Assembly (NCBI GenBank): GCA_001599595.1
Contig: BCHH01000002.1
Coordinates: 658,390-722,389 of the forward strand
Origin: Beverwykella pulmonaria
Lineage: Eukaryota; Ascomycota; Dothideomycetes; Pleosporales; Melanommataceae
Direction of reading: 5' to 3'
Length of the DNA: 64,000 bases
The notes under the pieces are model-generated. The model was not told the DNA's origin, made no database searches, and was given only the letters and a program-made list of their open reading frames with translations. The position numbers and the translations under genes are program-made. Shown one piece after another: positions 1-11,709 of the stretch (positions within the stretch are counted from its first letter, which is position 1; each line of letters opens with the position of its first letter).

Positions 1-1307
1 CCACGCCGTGTTTCAGCCACGTGCGCAACAGATGCGCGACGGCGAGAAAAACTGGGAGATCGGAGAAAATTGGGAGGACCAAGATTCATTCAATGTGTGG
101 TGAATGACAGGCAGGCCCGCGCTACGCCAGCACAGTGCAATGTATTGTTCCTCCCGCATTCAGCCCACCAAGAACACAAACCCCCAATTAGAAACGAAAT
201 AGCAGGACGTCGTACCCGTATCCAGAAAGTAGGGAAAGGCGCGGCAGACTGCTCCACGAAATGAACTAAATAAAAAAAGCCGACCAAAAAACCGGTGGCG
301 CCAAGCTGAGCCGTGGTGATTTTATTGAATGCATTGAATGAAAAACTCTGAATCAGTTCATTTAACAATGCCAACGTCCCTTAAGTTCCAGCCCGCACAA
401 CGAGATCTAATGTGCCCACTCTTCGCACAACCTTTCCGAAGGCGTGGAAAAGGAGGATGTAATTTAAGCTTTTCGGAAGGGGCAACGGGGATAACCCTGC
501 GTAATGTAAGCCAACCCCCTTACGAAGTGTGTTTGCTAGACTGCATGCCCCGCACAACATTTTCGATCGCTTCGACTGCTCACTCATCTCTGGACAATCG
601 CGAACATCGAGCGTGGACAGTGGTAGACATGCGAAACCCCCTTTGGTAGATACTGTAGGAATTCGAAAGCTGCAGTTGAACCAGGACGACCGATTGATTC
701 ATGGGTAAGCCATCACAGCCACATCAATGGCAATTTCAACACCGAGAAGAGAATCCGCAGTCAGCCTCTACCGCAGCAGTCATTATCCATTAGTATTCCA
801 CCTGACCCAAAAACCTACTTTCGCCACCTGTCTCACTTACTATTCCATCTCGCGTCTGTCTTACGCCCCCATCACGGACTTCTTATCAGCTTATCCGTCA
901 ACAATTACCAGCGTTGCACGAGCAGTAGGCTGTGTCACACTCGGACAAACGGTTCTGAAGTACTAAAACTGCAACATAATACAAGGTAGAAAAGTGTCTC
1001 TCAGTAACATCCACTCTGCGCTTCCTGTCTGTCCGTCCTCTGCCTGTCCGGCCGCTGTCATCTTACTAGTGTGTTTCTGCGTATTACCGACCGGTCCGTG
1101 TTTTCAGTGGACGTTTTGTGGACTTCTTGTTATAAGACAGCAAATTCGAAACGATCTTTTCCCCTACACAGAAGCATCCCCAACACCCATACATGGTGAG
1201 ACATGAGCTAACAGCTGAACCAACGACCGTGGTACCGAATGTTGTGGCCCTTTGTCTCATTCTATCACCAAGTTCATAGTTCCTAAACACTTTGCATTGC
1301 CCTGATA
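1..1307. other. Intergenic, no gene recognised
   Basis: Several short open frames exist on both strands (the longest about 103 codons, at 338-649 +), but none shows a recognisable domain, a signal peptide or a convincing splice structure. I see nothing I can support here. Confidence 0.5.
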
Positions 1308-2174
1308 TTACTTTGTAGCAATTGCAATGTTTGCCACGAACCGCAACCTTAGCTTTTCGCTGTTCAAAACATTGAACCCTTCCGTCTTTTTCAATTCCTC
1401 AACCGCAATCTCGATCGCTTGATCCCAATTCTCCTCATCACTCTCCAGCCACCCCATCGATCCCGTACCCCCAATGAAGCTCCAAAGCATGTTAGCATAC
1501 TGCATGATCTCTACAGTCGTCGTGACGTGTACTTCTGCCGTTTGCATCTCTACCTCGTTTTTGTTAAATCCACCCTGCAAGACCACACTCTTCAAGAATT
1601 CCGACTCTGACCATTTCCCCAATCCTAGTCTTGGAGGTGGCGTGTTGGCTGGTCTAGTTGCTTTTGCGGCAACCTGTATTGGTTCCAAATTCGGTACATA
1701 TGCCCACGAGTTGACGACAGCGATACCACCGTGCTTGAGTGTGCGATAGGTCTCTTTCATTGCTGTAATCCCGTCGTCGGGCAGTACAAAAAGTAACGCA
1801 TTTCCAATTGAGTGCGTGAAAGTTTTATCGGGAAACGAAAGCGCGGTGGAGTCCATGTGAATGGCTTCGGCTGACCAATTCTTTATGCTGTTACGGTTGC
1901 TGTAAACTTCAAGGGCATTATCATTGATGTCTGTTCCTTTGATTGAGATGTCCACCGCCGAGCCCGATATTGCCGATACAATAGCCACGGTTGCAGCACC
2001 AGTGCCACAGCCGTTATCATGAATCACTGAACCGGAGGGAATAGGAAGCAGTTGAGCGAGAGTGGCAGAGGCGAGGTTTTTCATACAGTCCCCGACAAGT
2101 TCATCGTAGAGTTCTGGGGTAGGGGCAAGGGCCTGCTTCGGAACAAATTTTTTCGTGCTCGCCGGGTTATTCAT
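1308..2174 (-). CDS. Class I SAM-dependent methyltransferase
   Basis: Single-exon gene for a protein of about 288 residues, likely a cytosolic class I methyltransferase of the type often found in fungal secondary metabolism. The open frame extends 11 codons upstream to 2207, but the Met beginning MNNPASTKKF at 2174 gives a more usual start. The AdoMet motif I is IHDNGCGTGAATVAI at about residues 50-64, followed by an acidic strand end (GTDIND) and the post-I segment MDSTALSFPDKTF with SIGNALLFVLPDDG. The TPELYDELVGDCMKNLA segment before motif I is typical of a fungal subgroup annotated simply as methyltransferase domain proteins. No biosynthetic backbone enzyme is next to it, so the substrate cannot be guessed. 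A coenzyme Q/menaquinone-type UbiE-like assignment is possible but less likely. Confidence 0.85.
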   Translation of the reverse strand: MNNPASTKKFVPKQALAPTPELYDELVGDCMKNLASATLAQLLPIPSGSVIHDNGCGTGAATVAIVSAISGSAVDISIKGTDINDNALEVYSNRNSIKNWSAEAIHMDSTALSFPDKTFTHSIGNALLFVLPDDGITAMKETYRTLKHGGIAVVNSWAYVPNLEPIQVAAKATRPANTPPPRLGLGKWSESEFLKSVVLQGGFNKNEVEMQTAEVHVTTTVEIMQYANMLWSFIGGTGSMGWLESDEENWDQAIEIAVEELKKTEGFNVLNSEKLRLRFVANIAIATK

Positions 2175-2207
2175 TCTCTTTGGTCTCTGAGAAATGGTAT
2201 AGATCAA

Positions 2208-4404
2208 GGGAAAACTTGAGCGAGGGCTAAGCAGACACAGGCTCTATAGGAAAATGCCAAGGGTTGCCAGAGATCTGACGTAAGATGTCGCACGTTTAGG
2301 ATAGATACTCTCCGAGAACTCTCCGTGTTGCACATCATGGGCACCTATTGGGCGCGTGGGGAAACAACAAAATGCTGGCTAGTGAGTGACTGCAAGTATA
2401 TATACTCGACGAGAGCTTATACAATACAACACGGATGCAACACGTGATAAGATAGCAGCGTTGGCAGATAGGGTGTCTCCCTAGAATACGCCTCTGCTCA
2501 AGGATTTGACATAGACTGCCTAGAACTTATAATATAATAAACGACTACGCCCTAGCTATCACACACTACTGACGAATATTGAACTTGCTATGCACCTTCG
2601 CAGTTGATGTTGATAGGTGGGTCTTGAAACTCAAATTCTTATTCCAAAATTATCATGCCATCATCACCGCTCCATTTAGGGGAGAATTTACCCAAATAGT
2701 TGCTCAGAATTTATTCCAGTTGTCCAAGCCTTCATCATCAGATTCACTAAGTGATTCCTCACCCTAACCTAATGCCAAGTGTCTCAAAAGTGAATACGAA
2801 CTCTATCTCCTCTGCGCGTCTACATAACCGTACCTTCTATCTTAATTTGAAATTTCCGCAGCCGCAGCATCCAAATAACTCCACACAGGTTAGCCTTCCC
2901 TATCGTATTCACGCACATTCAACGTTGCGTTGCTACTAATAGACGAGAAACAAGGGCTCTGTTATTGCATAATATGTCAGACCCAAACGCCAACAAGTGA
3001 ATCACAAAACAATGTCAGAGAAACGTTGTTAACGCGCCTTGGGAGTTCCAGAAGAAATCACAGCACGAAGAGAAGCTCCCACGACGACACCACCGTTTTC
3101 CGTTTTCTCCTTTCTCCCCTGAGCCCTGCCTCCAACAATGTTGCGATTTTTAACCCAAAGAAATGCTTTCTAGATCTTCAAGGCCGCAGGTGGCCATGCT
3201 CTTGCCTATACACCATTCCTTTTGTGCTAACATATATATGCCCAGAGGTCCAAAATTCAACCCATTTCATAGTAGTCAAAGATATGTAGCTTGGTTAGGG
3301 CGCAAGTAAGGTTTACCCTGAAGCACCACAAACTGTGTTCAGTCCCCAAGGACTCCCGTTCAAAAACAGGCAAAATCAACTTGGCTCAAGTCTGCCAACC
3401 AGTTCATAGCAAGCTTTTGTTGCTTTACTATTAGCACCACGTTTCTCTAAACATGATCGGGAGTTTGTAGAATACGTTGAGACGTTCTTTACAAGAAGAA
3501 CAAAGGGAGAAGCATGTCCTACGCATTTATACATTGATGTAGATTCAAAGGCAGCGCCTCTCCAAGTGGGAATTGTACCACTGATCAAATTTCGTATACA
3601 AGCTTTTTGTCCCACCCTTGCGTTCGTGTCGTACCTTGACAAATACACGAGAGGAAGGATTCGCAAGCAGGATGCAGGAGATCTCAAAAGTCTCTTTGCC
3701 TTCAAAGGTATCTCGCACCTATTAACCCACGTAGTGGCACTGTGTGCTCCAGGAGATATTCTCTTGCGTTAAGATATTTTGATAACATATTCGATAAATG
3801 CGCCGTCCAAACAAGCGCGCTATCTACCTAACACATATTCTGCGACTTTAAAGCAAAATAAGTCTATAATACGAGAAGACAAAAACTATCTCCAATTTTT
3901 AAATCAATCCATAATAGTTTTTGCACTTTAATAATTAGTAAGAATTTGTATCCTGCTCCTTCGCACGGGCTACGGCCGTGTTACCACCTAAGCGCGCCCT
4001 ATCTAGAATAGAGCATCTGGAATAATGAATATTTCTAGAAGCAATCTCACTAGTCATAATTTTTATCCTAGAAGAAAGTGCAAGCCTTTGTATTACGAAT
4101 ATTGTTGAAATATCTTGCAGAGACAAACTTACATCGCTAGCGGGAGAATAAGTAGAAAATTCTTGCTAGCAGCGGTTGCCTAAGCCAGTCTTGAAGCTTG
4201 TGTTGCATTTCTAGAAGTCCCTGTCATAGTTACCTGCCTCAAGGGTTAGTACAAGAATGTAAGCGGTGCGGTAAAAGCGTCTTGCCCTAACAGATGTAAC
4301 TTATTGCAGCATTGAAGAAAGGGGAACTTGTTATCAAGCTCGATGGGCTTAGCTTTGAAATCTGTCCCACAAGAGCTTGTGTCAAAATCCGGAGCACTGG
4401 GACA
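2208..4404. other. AT-rich intergenic, no gene recognised
   Basis: Short ORFs only, with no domain and no consistent codon pattern. The region is AT-rich and gene-poor and leads into two solo LTR copies at 4405 and 4731. Confidence 0.5.
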
Positions 4405-4564
4405 TGTGCCATGATAAGAAGCGGAAGTCAATCGTCTGATGTAAAGTGTGTATAAAGAGTGTGAAAGCCGTGAAGAGCTGACTACTTGCACGACGACTAT
4501 ATATACCCGTGAAGGGGAGTTAGCTAGAATAGGACATATGGTAGAGCACGTGACACACGTGACA
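4405..4564. repeat. Solo LTR-like element, copy 1
   Basis: 160-bp element sharing extended identity with copies at 4731, 30465, 47805 and 58958. It carries the family landmarks: GTCAATCGTCTGATG near the left end, GTGAAGAGCTGAC in the middle, an ACTATATATACCCGTGAAG block, and CACGTGACA at the right end. The left terminus (TGTGCCATGATAAG) is diverged from the intact TGTCACGATGA. Flanking bases show no clear target duplication, so the insertion is old or rearranged. Confidence 0.65.
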
Positions 4565-4730
4565 GTATGAGCTTTGCAGACGACGTGACGAACGGTTAGG
4601 GCAGCAAACCTGCACGACCCTCGTCGGTTCTTTAGCAAATTGTACTCAATCTTCTAATTTGGAATATTTTCTCAATACTGGTTGATTTACCGGTTTGAAT
4701 TGATGCCTCCGTCATTAGAAGAATGGTCAT

Positions 4731-4891
4731 TGTCGCGATGAGTGGAATCAGTCAATCGTCTGATGGGTAAAAGTGTATATAAGGGGTGTGAAAGCCGTGA
4801 CGAGCTGACTGCTCGCACAATAACTATATACACCCTTGAAGGGGAACTAGCTAGAATAGAACATATGGTAAAACAGGTGCGACATGTGACG
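4731..4891. repeat. Solo LTR-like element, copy 2
   Basis: 161-bp copy in the same orientation as the copy 166 bp upstream. It starts TGTCGCGATGAG and ends near CATGTGACG. The flanks GTCAT (left) and GTCTT (right) match at four of five positions, consistent with a decayed 5-bp target-site duplication. The interval between copies 1 and 2 has no recognisable primer-binding site or polypurine tract, so these are probably two separate insertions. Confidence 0.65.
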
Positions 4892-5482
4892 GTCTTCGTA
4901 CTCGTCCTCTGCCTTGTGATCGGACGATCTCGAGTCGTGGTAACGTTTGTCAACGGTCCCTTTAGTCGGCTTCTCATTGATGAGGAATTGTTCAGTGGAG
5001 ATGGCAACGCATTATAGGTGCTGTTTGGCGATGTCACAAAGCACAGACTGAAGATTTCGGAACTGCGCTGATTCAATGGCAGCAAGGACATGTGACGGGG
5101 CATTGTGTTTTCGTCTGCCATTGTAAAAATGGCATCAGGAGCATGGAGAATTGTTGCGTTGGATGTTTCGCCTGATATATATCAAAATTAGCAGTAAGCA
5201 CCTCTGCTCTCCTACATATATATAGAACCTCGATGCCCTCATCGCACATCACTTTTGCGTTCAACTTATGCCGTCTTGCAACGTGACACATACTGGGATA
5301 TGGGGATGAGACACCGATCATACAGTGCCCTACCGTAAAGCCCTCTGGCAGGGAATTGTAACAGCCAATTGCTACAATGACATTTAGAAATAACTAGAGA
5401 TTTTAACACAGTTACATTTCAACTGCCATGAGTAAACTAAATTTTCTCCGACTATTCTTCATCAGTATCGTAATCTTCATCC
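4892..5482. other. Intergenic, no gene recognised
   Basis: No coding signal that I can support. It lies between the tandem solo LTRs and the 3' end of the F-box gene. Confidence 0.5.
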
Positions 5483-6619
5483 TCATCTTTCGTGTATGCT
5501 AGCCAAGGCATCCCAATTACTCTTCGCCTCTCCCATCAACTCCTTACTTGCATCTCTCCATCCATCAAGTCCTTCAATATCTAATACCTCCTTCGCGACA
5601 ATGTCGAAGCAGTGACCAGCCCAAGAACCTTTCTGAACCTCTTTATTCAGACCACGAGCTCCACTGAAAGTACTAGTCCAACATGTTCTTAGTAGCATAA
5701 CATCATCAAATCCTAGAATCGCCGGCCGTTCCACAGTAGTTGCCTCATGGCTGTATCTAGAATACATTTTCAACGTCTTCTGAGCTGTACACGGAAAGGC
5801 TTGAGGAATGTAGTACTCCTTGGTAGTGAAGTTCCTCAGTACCCACACCTTATCGTCAGGGAACATCTCGGGACAGGCAAGTTGTTGGCTGAGACTGTCC
5901 ACGCCTTTGCTCGCACATCGAGGGTCCATATTTTTCAAATCCTTTAAAGCATCCCGCCATTCCTGCTCTTCCATCTGTGGACTGGAAGGATTGGAAAATT
6001 CAGTGCAATCCCAGAAGAAGCTTCTGGCGGGACAAAGGCCCCGACCATACGTAGGGTTGCGTCCGCGACGACCTCCGACCGGCGACACTGAAGTTGCTGC
6101 GGCCCAGTTCCCGAACTTTTCGGCAAGGTTCTCATCTTCCATGAATGAGGCAGGAAGGTCGAGACTGTAATTCCCGACAAACGCTATTGGACTTCTGGCC
6201 CAAGGGGCAGCGACTTTCACGTAGGAGTTTTGGATATGGGTTATGATAATGGGGTGTAGAGATTGGCATGCGAGTGCCAAAGAAAGTATATCGATTTTTG
6301 AGAGGCCACCAGACTCAAGAATTATGAGGACGAGCTCAACGGGAAGCCTTTCGATTCTGAAATATTCGACATGCTTTCCGCTAGTGAGCGTGTTTGGAGA
6401 CGGCGATGCGGAAGGCTCGTTTGACTTTGAGGATAGGACAGGTCGCGCAAGCTTTGACCAGGCCCCAAACAATCCCTCTGGATGGAAGATGGACTGCTCG
6501 ATATTGGAGCTCCATTTATCACCGTTGGCGCTGAGCCAGGATGATTGTTGAATGCGAGGAGCAATGAGTTGCCAGATCTGTGGTGAGCGCATGGTCTGAT
6601 CGACGCCGGGAGGGCACAT
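5483..6619 (-). CDS. F-box-like domain protein
   Basis: Uninterrupted frame of 378 codons. Residues about 95-140 read FRIERLPVELVLIILESGGLSKIDILSLALACQSLHPII, which fits a fungal F-box: the LP-x-E-[LI]-x-x-I-[LI] start, then a leucine-rich helix and a closing [AC]CxxLH segment. F-box proteins act as substrate receptors for SCF ubiquitin ligases, or in other Skp1 complexes. The region after the box (about residues 140-375) has no repeats that I recognise, with conserved-looking blocks such as RGLCPARSFFWDCTEF and WVLRNFTTKEYYIP, as often seen in lineage-specific fungal F-box proteins. The start at 6619 is the first Met; Met-10 is an alternative. Target unknown. Confidence 0.75.
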   Translation of the reverse strand: MCPPGVDQTMRSPQIWQLIAPRIQQSSWLSANGDKWSSNIEQSIFHPEGLFGAWSKLARPVLSSKSNEPSASPSPNTLTSGKHVEYFRIERLPVELVLIILESGGLSKIDILSLALACQSLHPIIITHIQNSYVKVAAPWARSPIAFVGNYSLDLPASFMEDENLAEKFGNWAAATSVSPVGGRRGRNPTYGRGLCPARSFFWDCTEFSNPSSPQMEEQEWRDALKDLKNMDPRCASKGVDSLSQQLACPEMFPDDKVWVLRNFTTKEYYIPQAFPCTAQKTLKMYSRYSHEATTVERPAILGFDDVMLLRTCWTSTFSGARGLNKEVQKGSWAGHCFDIVAKEVLDIEGLDGWRDASKELMGEAKSNWDALASIHER

Positions 6620-7199
6620 GATGGGCAGTGGCTGTGGCTAATGGAGTGGCCGTGAAATAAGGTGAAGTGAAGAAAGTATGGTGGCATAGAATAAAGGAGC
6701 GAAGCGGGGATGGTAGGGAAGGAGGTACTTAAGTAGGTGGACGCCTAACAGTCACGTGATATCAGACTAGGCCTCTCCGCTTTGGACGAAACAATGCTTG
6801 ACTCGAGTTGAAAGGTATAGAATTCGTACCCGACCATGACACTACTCTCCTTTCTCAGAAATGTTCTTGCCTTTTGCTATAGTGATAGAATCTCTATCTC
6901 AAAACCTGTTCGCACTTCGTCACTAATGTTCTCACCTACCTTCACGAGCGGTATCCCTGAAGCTATCGCTGAGAATGGCGTGGCCTAGCATATCTACTTA
7001 GAGCCCTAGGAAGGTGAACCGTCTAAAAATTCGCCAATGACGTACTCGGCACAGGAAGAGGATGCAAGCTGGGATATGAATAGTGCTGATATCCCTCCGC
7101 TTAGCGGGGAGAAACGCCGAATTCACAATAGCATCTTTTGAAGTGGGATGTCGTGTTACTCTTGAGAGCGCCTACCCGTCTCTACTTTAATAGGTTCCA
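6620..7199. other. Intergenic between two minus-strand genes
   Basis: Promoter region of the F-box gene and downstream region of the 299-residue protein. No other feature seen. Confidence 0.5.
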
Positions 7200-8099
7200 T
7201 TAGGACTTGATTACAGGTTGTTTGAACTCCAATACAGATCCTTCCACTTCCCCAGTCCACCCTTGCAGTAAGCGATCACAAGCCGATGGGTCTCCCTTCA
7301 GGTCGTACTGATGCAGCAGCCCAACGAACGCACTTGGGTCAATGAGCTTCCGGCGATCCTCTGACGCTGTGTTTGCCTTCAGATAATGCGGTAGGAGAAT
7401 CCCTCCTGAGGCGCGGCCTGTAACCGTGACATCCCATTGCACCAGACCCGTGTGACGGACCAGTGCGGCGAGCTGGATTTCGGATGGTATACCACGCTCG
7501 GTCGACTTATTTTCCTCGATCGTCCAGACACAAGTGTGCTTGTTGGGTGCGCCTCTTGGAGTCCCGATAACAGTGAAGGCGTGCTCCACCTCCCTTCGGC
7601 TCTCTCGATGCGTGGTCGGTGTCACTCCAGCCTCGACGACTCCACCTCCCGTGAAGACAATAGGAAACTCGAGACCCCATGCCGTCTTCTTACTCTCTGT
7701 TGTAGCACCGCCGAAGGATTTATGTGGCGCGTGTCCAATGATCCTGAGAGGCGATAGTTTTGACGCTGTTTGTGGTTGCAGTGCGGCTGCCGCTACGGCG
7801 GAAGGTTGAGCATCAGACAGTTTGCACGTTATCACCACACTTGTAAATCGCCGATTGATTCCTGGATGAAATGCAGCTTGCCACACAAAGAGGGTGTGTT
7901 CTGGTTTTACAATCTGGATGGTGGTGGGAATAATGGAAAGATATGAATTGCCACCGCTCTCCGACCCCGCCTGAATGTTGGAGATGTCGTCAGGGTTGAG
8001 CGTTTCAAATACCTTCTCTTTGGAGAGAATGGCTCCAAGCTCCTGGTTTTTTATCTGATCATATTCCAGCTCCACCACAATTTTGAGATCGTCCGCCAT
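7200..8099 (-). CDS. Hypothetical protein, 299 aa, divergent from TPR-CHAT gene
   Basis: Intact frame of 299 codons beginning MADDLKIVVELEYDQIKNQE and ending FKQPVIKS. I do not recognise the family. No signal peptide or transmembrane segment is visible; the composition suggests a soluble beta-rich protein (VVELEYDQ, SYLSIIPTTIQIVKPEHTLFVWQAAFHPG, FTSVVITCKLSD). It is transcribed away from the CHAT gene across a gap of about 415 bp, so the two may share a promoter. In fungi CHAT/TPR proteins often sit beside small partner genes, so a functional link is possible, but that is inference only. Confidence 0.65.
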   Translation of the reverse strand: MADDLKIVVELEYDQIKNQELGAILSKEKVFETLNPDDISNIQAGSESGGNSYLSIIPTTIQIVKPEHTLFVWQAAFHPGINRRFTSVVITCKLSDAQPSAVAAAALQPQTASKLSPLRIIGHAPHKSFGGATTESKKTAWGLEFPIVFTGGGVVEAGVTPTTHRESRREVEHAFTVIGTPRGAPNKHTCVWTIEENKSTERGIPSEIQLAALVRHTGLVQWDVTVTGRASGGILLPHYLKANTASEDRRKLIDPSAFVGLLHQYDLKGDPSACDRLLQGWTGEVEGSVLEFKQPVIKS

Positions 8100-8514
8100 C
8101 CTGGAGTGATATCTCAGCGCATTTTTTTCTGGTCTCCTAGGGCACCCCCACTTACAATCAATTTGTACAGATAGTCTGAGATCTTGGCAGTTTCTGAGAA
8201 ATCTTACCTTAAATAAATGTCAAGAACACCGCTTCCCATTGCCTGATGAATGGGCTGCTGAGGACATTATACAACCCCTTGGACACGTTCATTGACGTGG
8301 CAGACCGGGCAAGGAGCGAATGAAAGCGCAAAGTGAAAGCTGCATGAAGCCACTGACGTGGTGAGTTGCTATTTTTAATGCTCAATTGAGCATACATCTC
8401 CTGATGCGCACTTTGCTTTTTCGTGCGGGGTCGAAGTTAGCCTTGTCGTAGTACATCTTCTTGATGAGTGTGAGAGCCGAACAGAGTTTGTGACGACCAT
8501 TGTAGTTGCAAAAT
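8100..8514. promoter_or_regulatory. Shared divergent intergenic region
   Basis: 415 bp between the starts of the 299-residue protein (minus) and the TPR-CHAT gene (plus). It must contain both promoters. I see no specific operator. Confidence 0.4.
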
Positions 8515-11500
8515 ATGTTATCGGACCATTTGCGTCGAGTTACATCTTTACGCTGCAGCGGACAATATCGAGCAGCGTTGTTCGCCCTTGAAACTATTGG
8601 CCTGTCGCGGAGTACCGAATCAACAACCCGTTTAGTTGTGGAAAATGTACAATGTTACTTTGCTCTCCACCAGTTTACAGACCTCTCAACTGAAATTGAG
8701 AAGTTTCGTGTGCACTCAGATTGGAAAGGAACAAAAGTGGAGAGCTTGGTGGACGTTTTGGACGCTTATCAGAAAGCACACGCACATTTGCAATTGCAGG
8801 AAGCTGTGGAGACTGCAGATGATGTGTATGCCAAATGGCTTGCAGACAAAAATGTTGAGGGCTTCGACGAGGTGGATGTATCCCTTTTAACTTTGCACCA
8901 TACACTCAAGGACCTCGGCGAACGATTCTTGTCGAGCTCCGACGATAGAGAACAGGTCGAACGACCATGGTGGGGTCAGATGCAAGAGCTGAGGGATCGA
9001 CTTGCACGAGAAACGCGATTCGATCTGTTGGGCTTGGTTCATGCTGCAGAAGCAGAAACTCAGCCTCCGGATGTTCAAGTTTCTCGATTGCGGCAAACGA
9101 TGGCTCTGGTGCCGGAGCGGGAGGAGGCAGTCAGGGTGCACTTGCATGTCCTACTCGCACGATCACTGCAAGAGAAAGGAGACGTAGAATTGGCTTTGGC
9201 AGAACTTGATGGATTCGATGCAGAACAGAAAAGCAGCCCGAATCTGGAACAACGTCTTTGGGGTGCCTATTACCTATTTCGACTTCAATCGCTCTCTGGG
9301 ACCGACGGCCTGCAGAAAGTGGAGGGTTTACTTAACCGGTTCCGGGACGTGGACGATCGACACGGTATCTTACTTTGCAGCTTCCTTCGCGCCGAAGTCA
9401 TCCTCACAGTAGACAAGACTCACCAGATGTATCGCGCTACACTGGATGAGATGTTGCATGATCTTCCAACATTTTCTTCTATGGATTTCTGGCTGCAATA
9501 CGTCTTGCGCCTCATCAAGGACGACATGTATGATCGGACTAGATTGAGAAACGCGATTTCGTACTGCGTACATTTCTTTAAGCTGCACGATGATTGCTCG
9601 ATTCCGGAACTTAGATACGTTATGGCTGGCTCCTTGGCCGACTGTTATGAAGAGTTGGGTGACATGCACCATGCGCTCCACTGGAAATTCAAAGCCAAAG
9701 AAATCGCGCAAGAAACCGATCATCAAAGTGTTCAAGATGAAGCAGAATACCAAGCGCAGATTGCACTCGCAGATGATTCAGTGAAAGCAGCTGATGATCC
9801 GTATGGCATCAAGCAACGAGAGTGGGAGCTTACACAACGAACAGACTTGGAGTTGATGTACCAGGAGGCAAAATCGAGGAAAAATTACCAACTCGCATAT
9901 GCATACGCATTTGAGCTACTCCAGAAGGAGCTCGACGCCGAGCGAAAACGAAAAGACTGTCCGTCCGGTCAAGTGTGGTTGAGTAAGGTGGAGGAAGCCC
10001 TTACGCACATGCCCCAAAGAACTGCGGTGGAGAGACCTCGGATTACCTTTGCAATTGGCCACTCAAAGTTTGATCACGGTGACTACAACGGCGCATTGGA
10101 TTTATTGAGCGAAGCTTTTCATGCAGCAACAAACGTGGGAAACTCCGAAATCGCCAGAATGGCACTCTTCACTAGTACACAAGCTTATTTACACATTTAT
10201 CTCGCGGACAAAACGGACGAGGCATTCGAGTCATGTCGTTTCAGTCTGCAACGAAGCATAGATATATCACAAAATGATGGCAAGATGGATGAGGTTGCCT
10301 TGTGTCATGTCATTGGAGCGGTACTCTGGAATGCAAGAGGCTGCTCATCCATAGAAGCATTCAAGACTGCACTTCACCATGTTTCGTCTGTGGAGAGGTT
10401 ATGGTCGGATGAACGAGAAGCCTTGTTCACTGGTCTGGGGTTAGATAGCTTAATGAGCCAATACTCCCTGCGGGTGAGAAACGAGAAGAGCCAATATTCA
10501 GTTTTCGGTTTTGCTGTGGAGATTTGTTATCAACTCCAAGATCTGCCTCACGCGTGGAAATGGATAGAAAAGGCGAAAGCTCGCGCGTTTTCCAAAAACC
10601 TGAATTTTGGAGATAGATCCTTTACGAAGATGGATGACTTCAATGAGGGACAGAATGAGCTGGAACTATTTGATTTATTAGGCGTACCTGTTGTACTAGT
10701 CCATTGGGTCTTCGTAGGCGATACTATTTTCCTGATGGTGTGTCGTTCCCAGTCGGACTTCCAAATGTTTAGGCTTGAGATCACCGCAACTATGGTCGAG
10801 GAATGGTATGCTGGAATCGTCGCAACCCAAGAGGACTACCGAGATTTAAACGGAGCCACAGAATTGCTTTCAGAACTGCTTGACTTATGCAGCCCTCTGG
10901 ACAATCATGAGTGGCTGAGCTCAGAGACTATTTTGGTTTTATCCCCGACAGGGACGCTTTTCAAGATTCCTCTCCACGCGATACCTCTCGGTGGTAGAAA
11001 CACGCTGATTGATCGAAATCCGATTCTGTATTCCTATTCTTTCAGTGTATTACGGAAGTGTCTTAGAAGGGGGATGCAAACATGCTCTGAAGTGCCGGAA
11101 TTCCGGTTTTTCGGCAATCCGACTGGTGATACACCGGCGGGTGAAAGGATTGCATGCAAGCTCGAAAATCAGTTTGGTGGAAAGAGCTTCGTCGGAAATC
11201 GTGCAACCAAAGCAATGTTCTTGTCCGCAAGTGGTCAATCGAAACTTGTCCACTTCCATGGCCATGTCACTTCAACAGATTATCGTCTTAATAACGCCAT
11301 GCTCTTCCACAATTTTGAGGAACTAAAGGTTCGCGAAGTTTTCGATATTGACCTACATCGCTTTAACCCGTTCGTTTAATTGATTGCCTGTGGTTCCGGT
11401 GCAGAGCGACTCGAGATCGGGGATGAGCCTCTAGGGTTCGTATCGGCATTTCTATATGCTGGAGCCTCTACGGTGCTAGCTACCATGTGGCCTATTAATG

Positions 11501-11709
11501 ATGCGTTGTCAGGCGCAGCATTTAGTAGCATTTTCTATGGCCTCAATGTCGACCACGAATTCGATAAGGACTCTGTTGTTGACCTATCGAAACGGCTGCG
11601 CCTCGCTGTATTAAGCATCAAGAATAAACCAGAATCTGCGGCCCCGTATCTCTGGGCATCATTTATTATGCACGGGAATTGGAGGTTTCAATTCAAAGCT
11701 CATATCTAG
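8515..11709 (+). pseudogene. TPR-CHAT domain protein interrupted by an in-frame stop at the active site
   Basis: Frame of 954 codons from ATG 8515, a TAA at 11377-11379, then the same frame continues open to 11709. Residues about 10-640 are helical with tetratricopeptide-like pairs (for example IPELRYVMAGSLADCYEELGD). The C-terminal part is a CHAT domain, a caspase-fold protease: the catalytic-His block LVHFHGH is at residues 912-917, and the catalytic-Cys block LIACGSGAERLEIGDEPLGF starts one codon after the stop. No AG dinucleotide lies between 11339 and 11402, so no splice can skip the stop and keep the Cys. Either the gene is inactivated, makes a protease lacking its Cys, or depends on readthrough (TAA-TTG is not a known leaky context). 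A sequencing error is the main alternative. The remainder of the domain (STVLATMWPINDALSGAAFS) looks undecayed, so the event is recent. Confidence 0.8.

Noticed and set aside
90..649. Hydrophobic minus ORF at 90-374 and plus ORF at 338-649
   Set aside because: No recognisable family, no intron partners; treated as chance frames.
4405..4891. Two direct LTR copies as a TRIM (mini retrotransposon)
   Set aside because: The 166-bp interval has no visible primer-binding site or polypurine tract, and the second copy has its own near-duplicated flanks, so independent insertion is more likely.
4246..5121. Minus-strand ORFs at 4246-4638 and 4687-5121 with similar proteins
   Set aside because: Their similarity comes from the shared solo LTR sequence they run through, not from coding homology.
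11328..11404. Intron from GTTCGC to GTGCAG skipping the CHAT stop
   Set aside because: It would delete the catalytic Cys block LIACGSG, so it does not rescue a functional CHAT domain.
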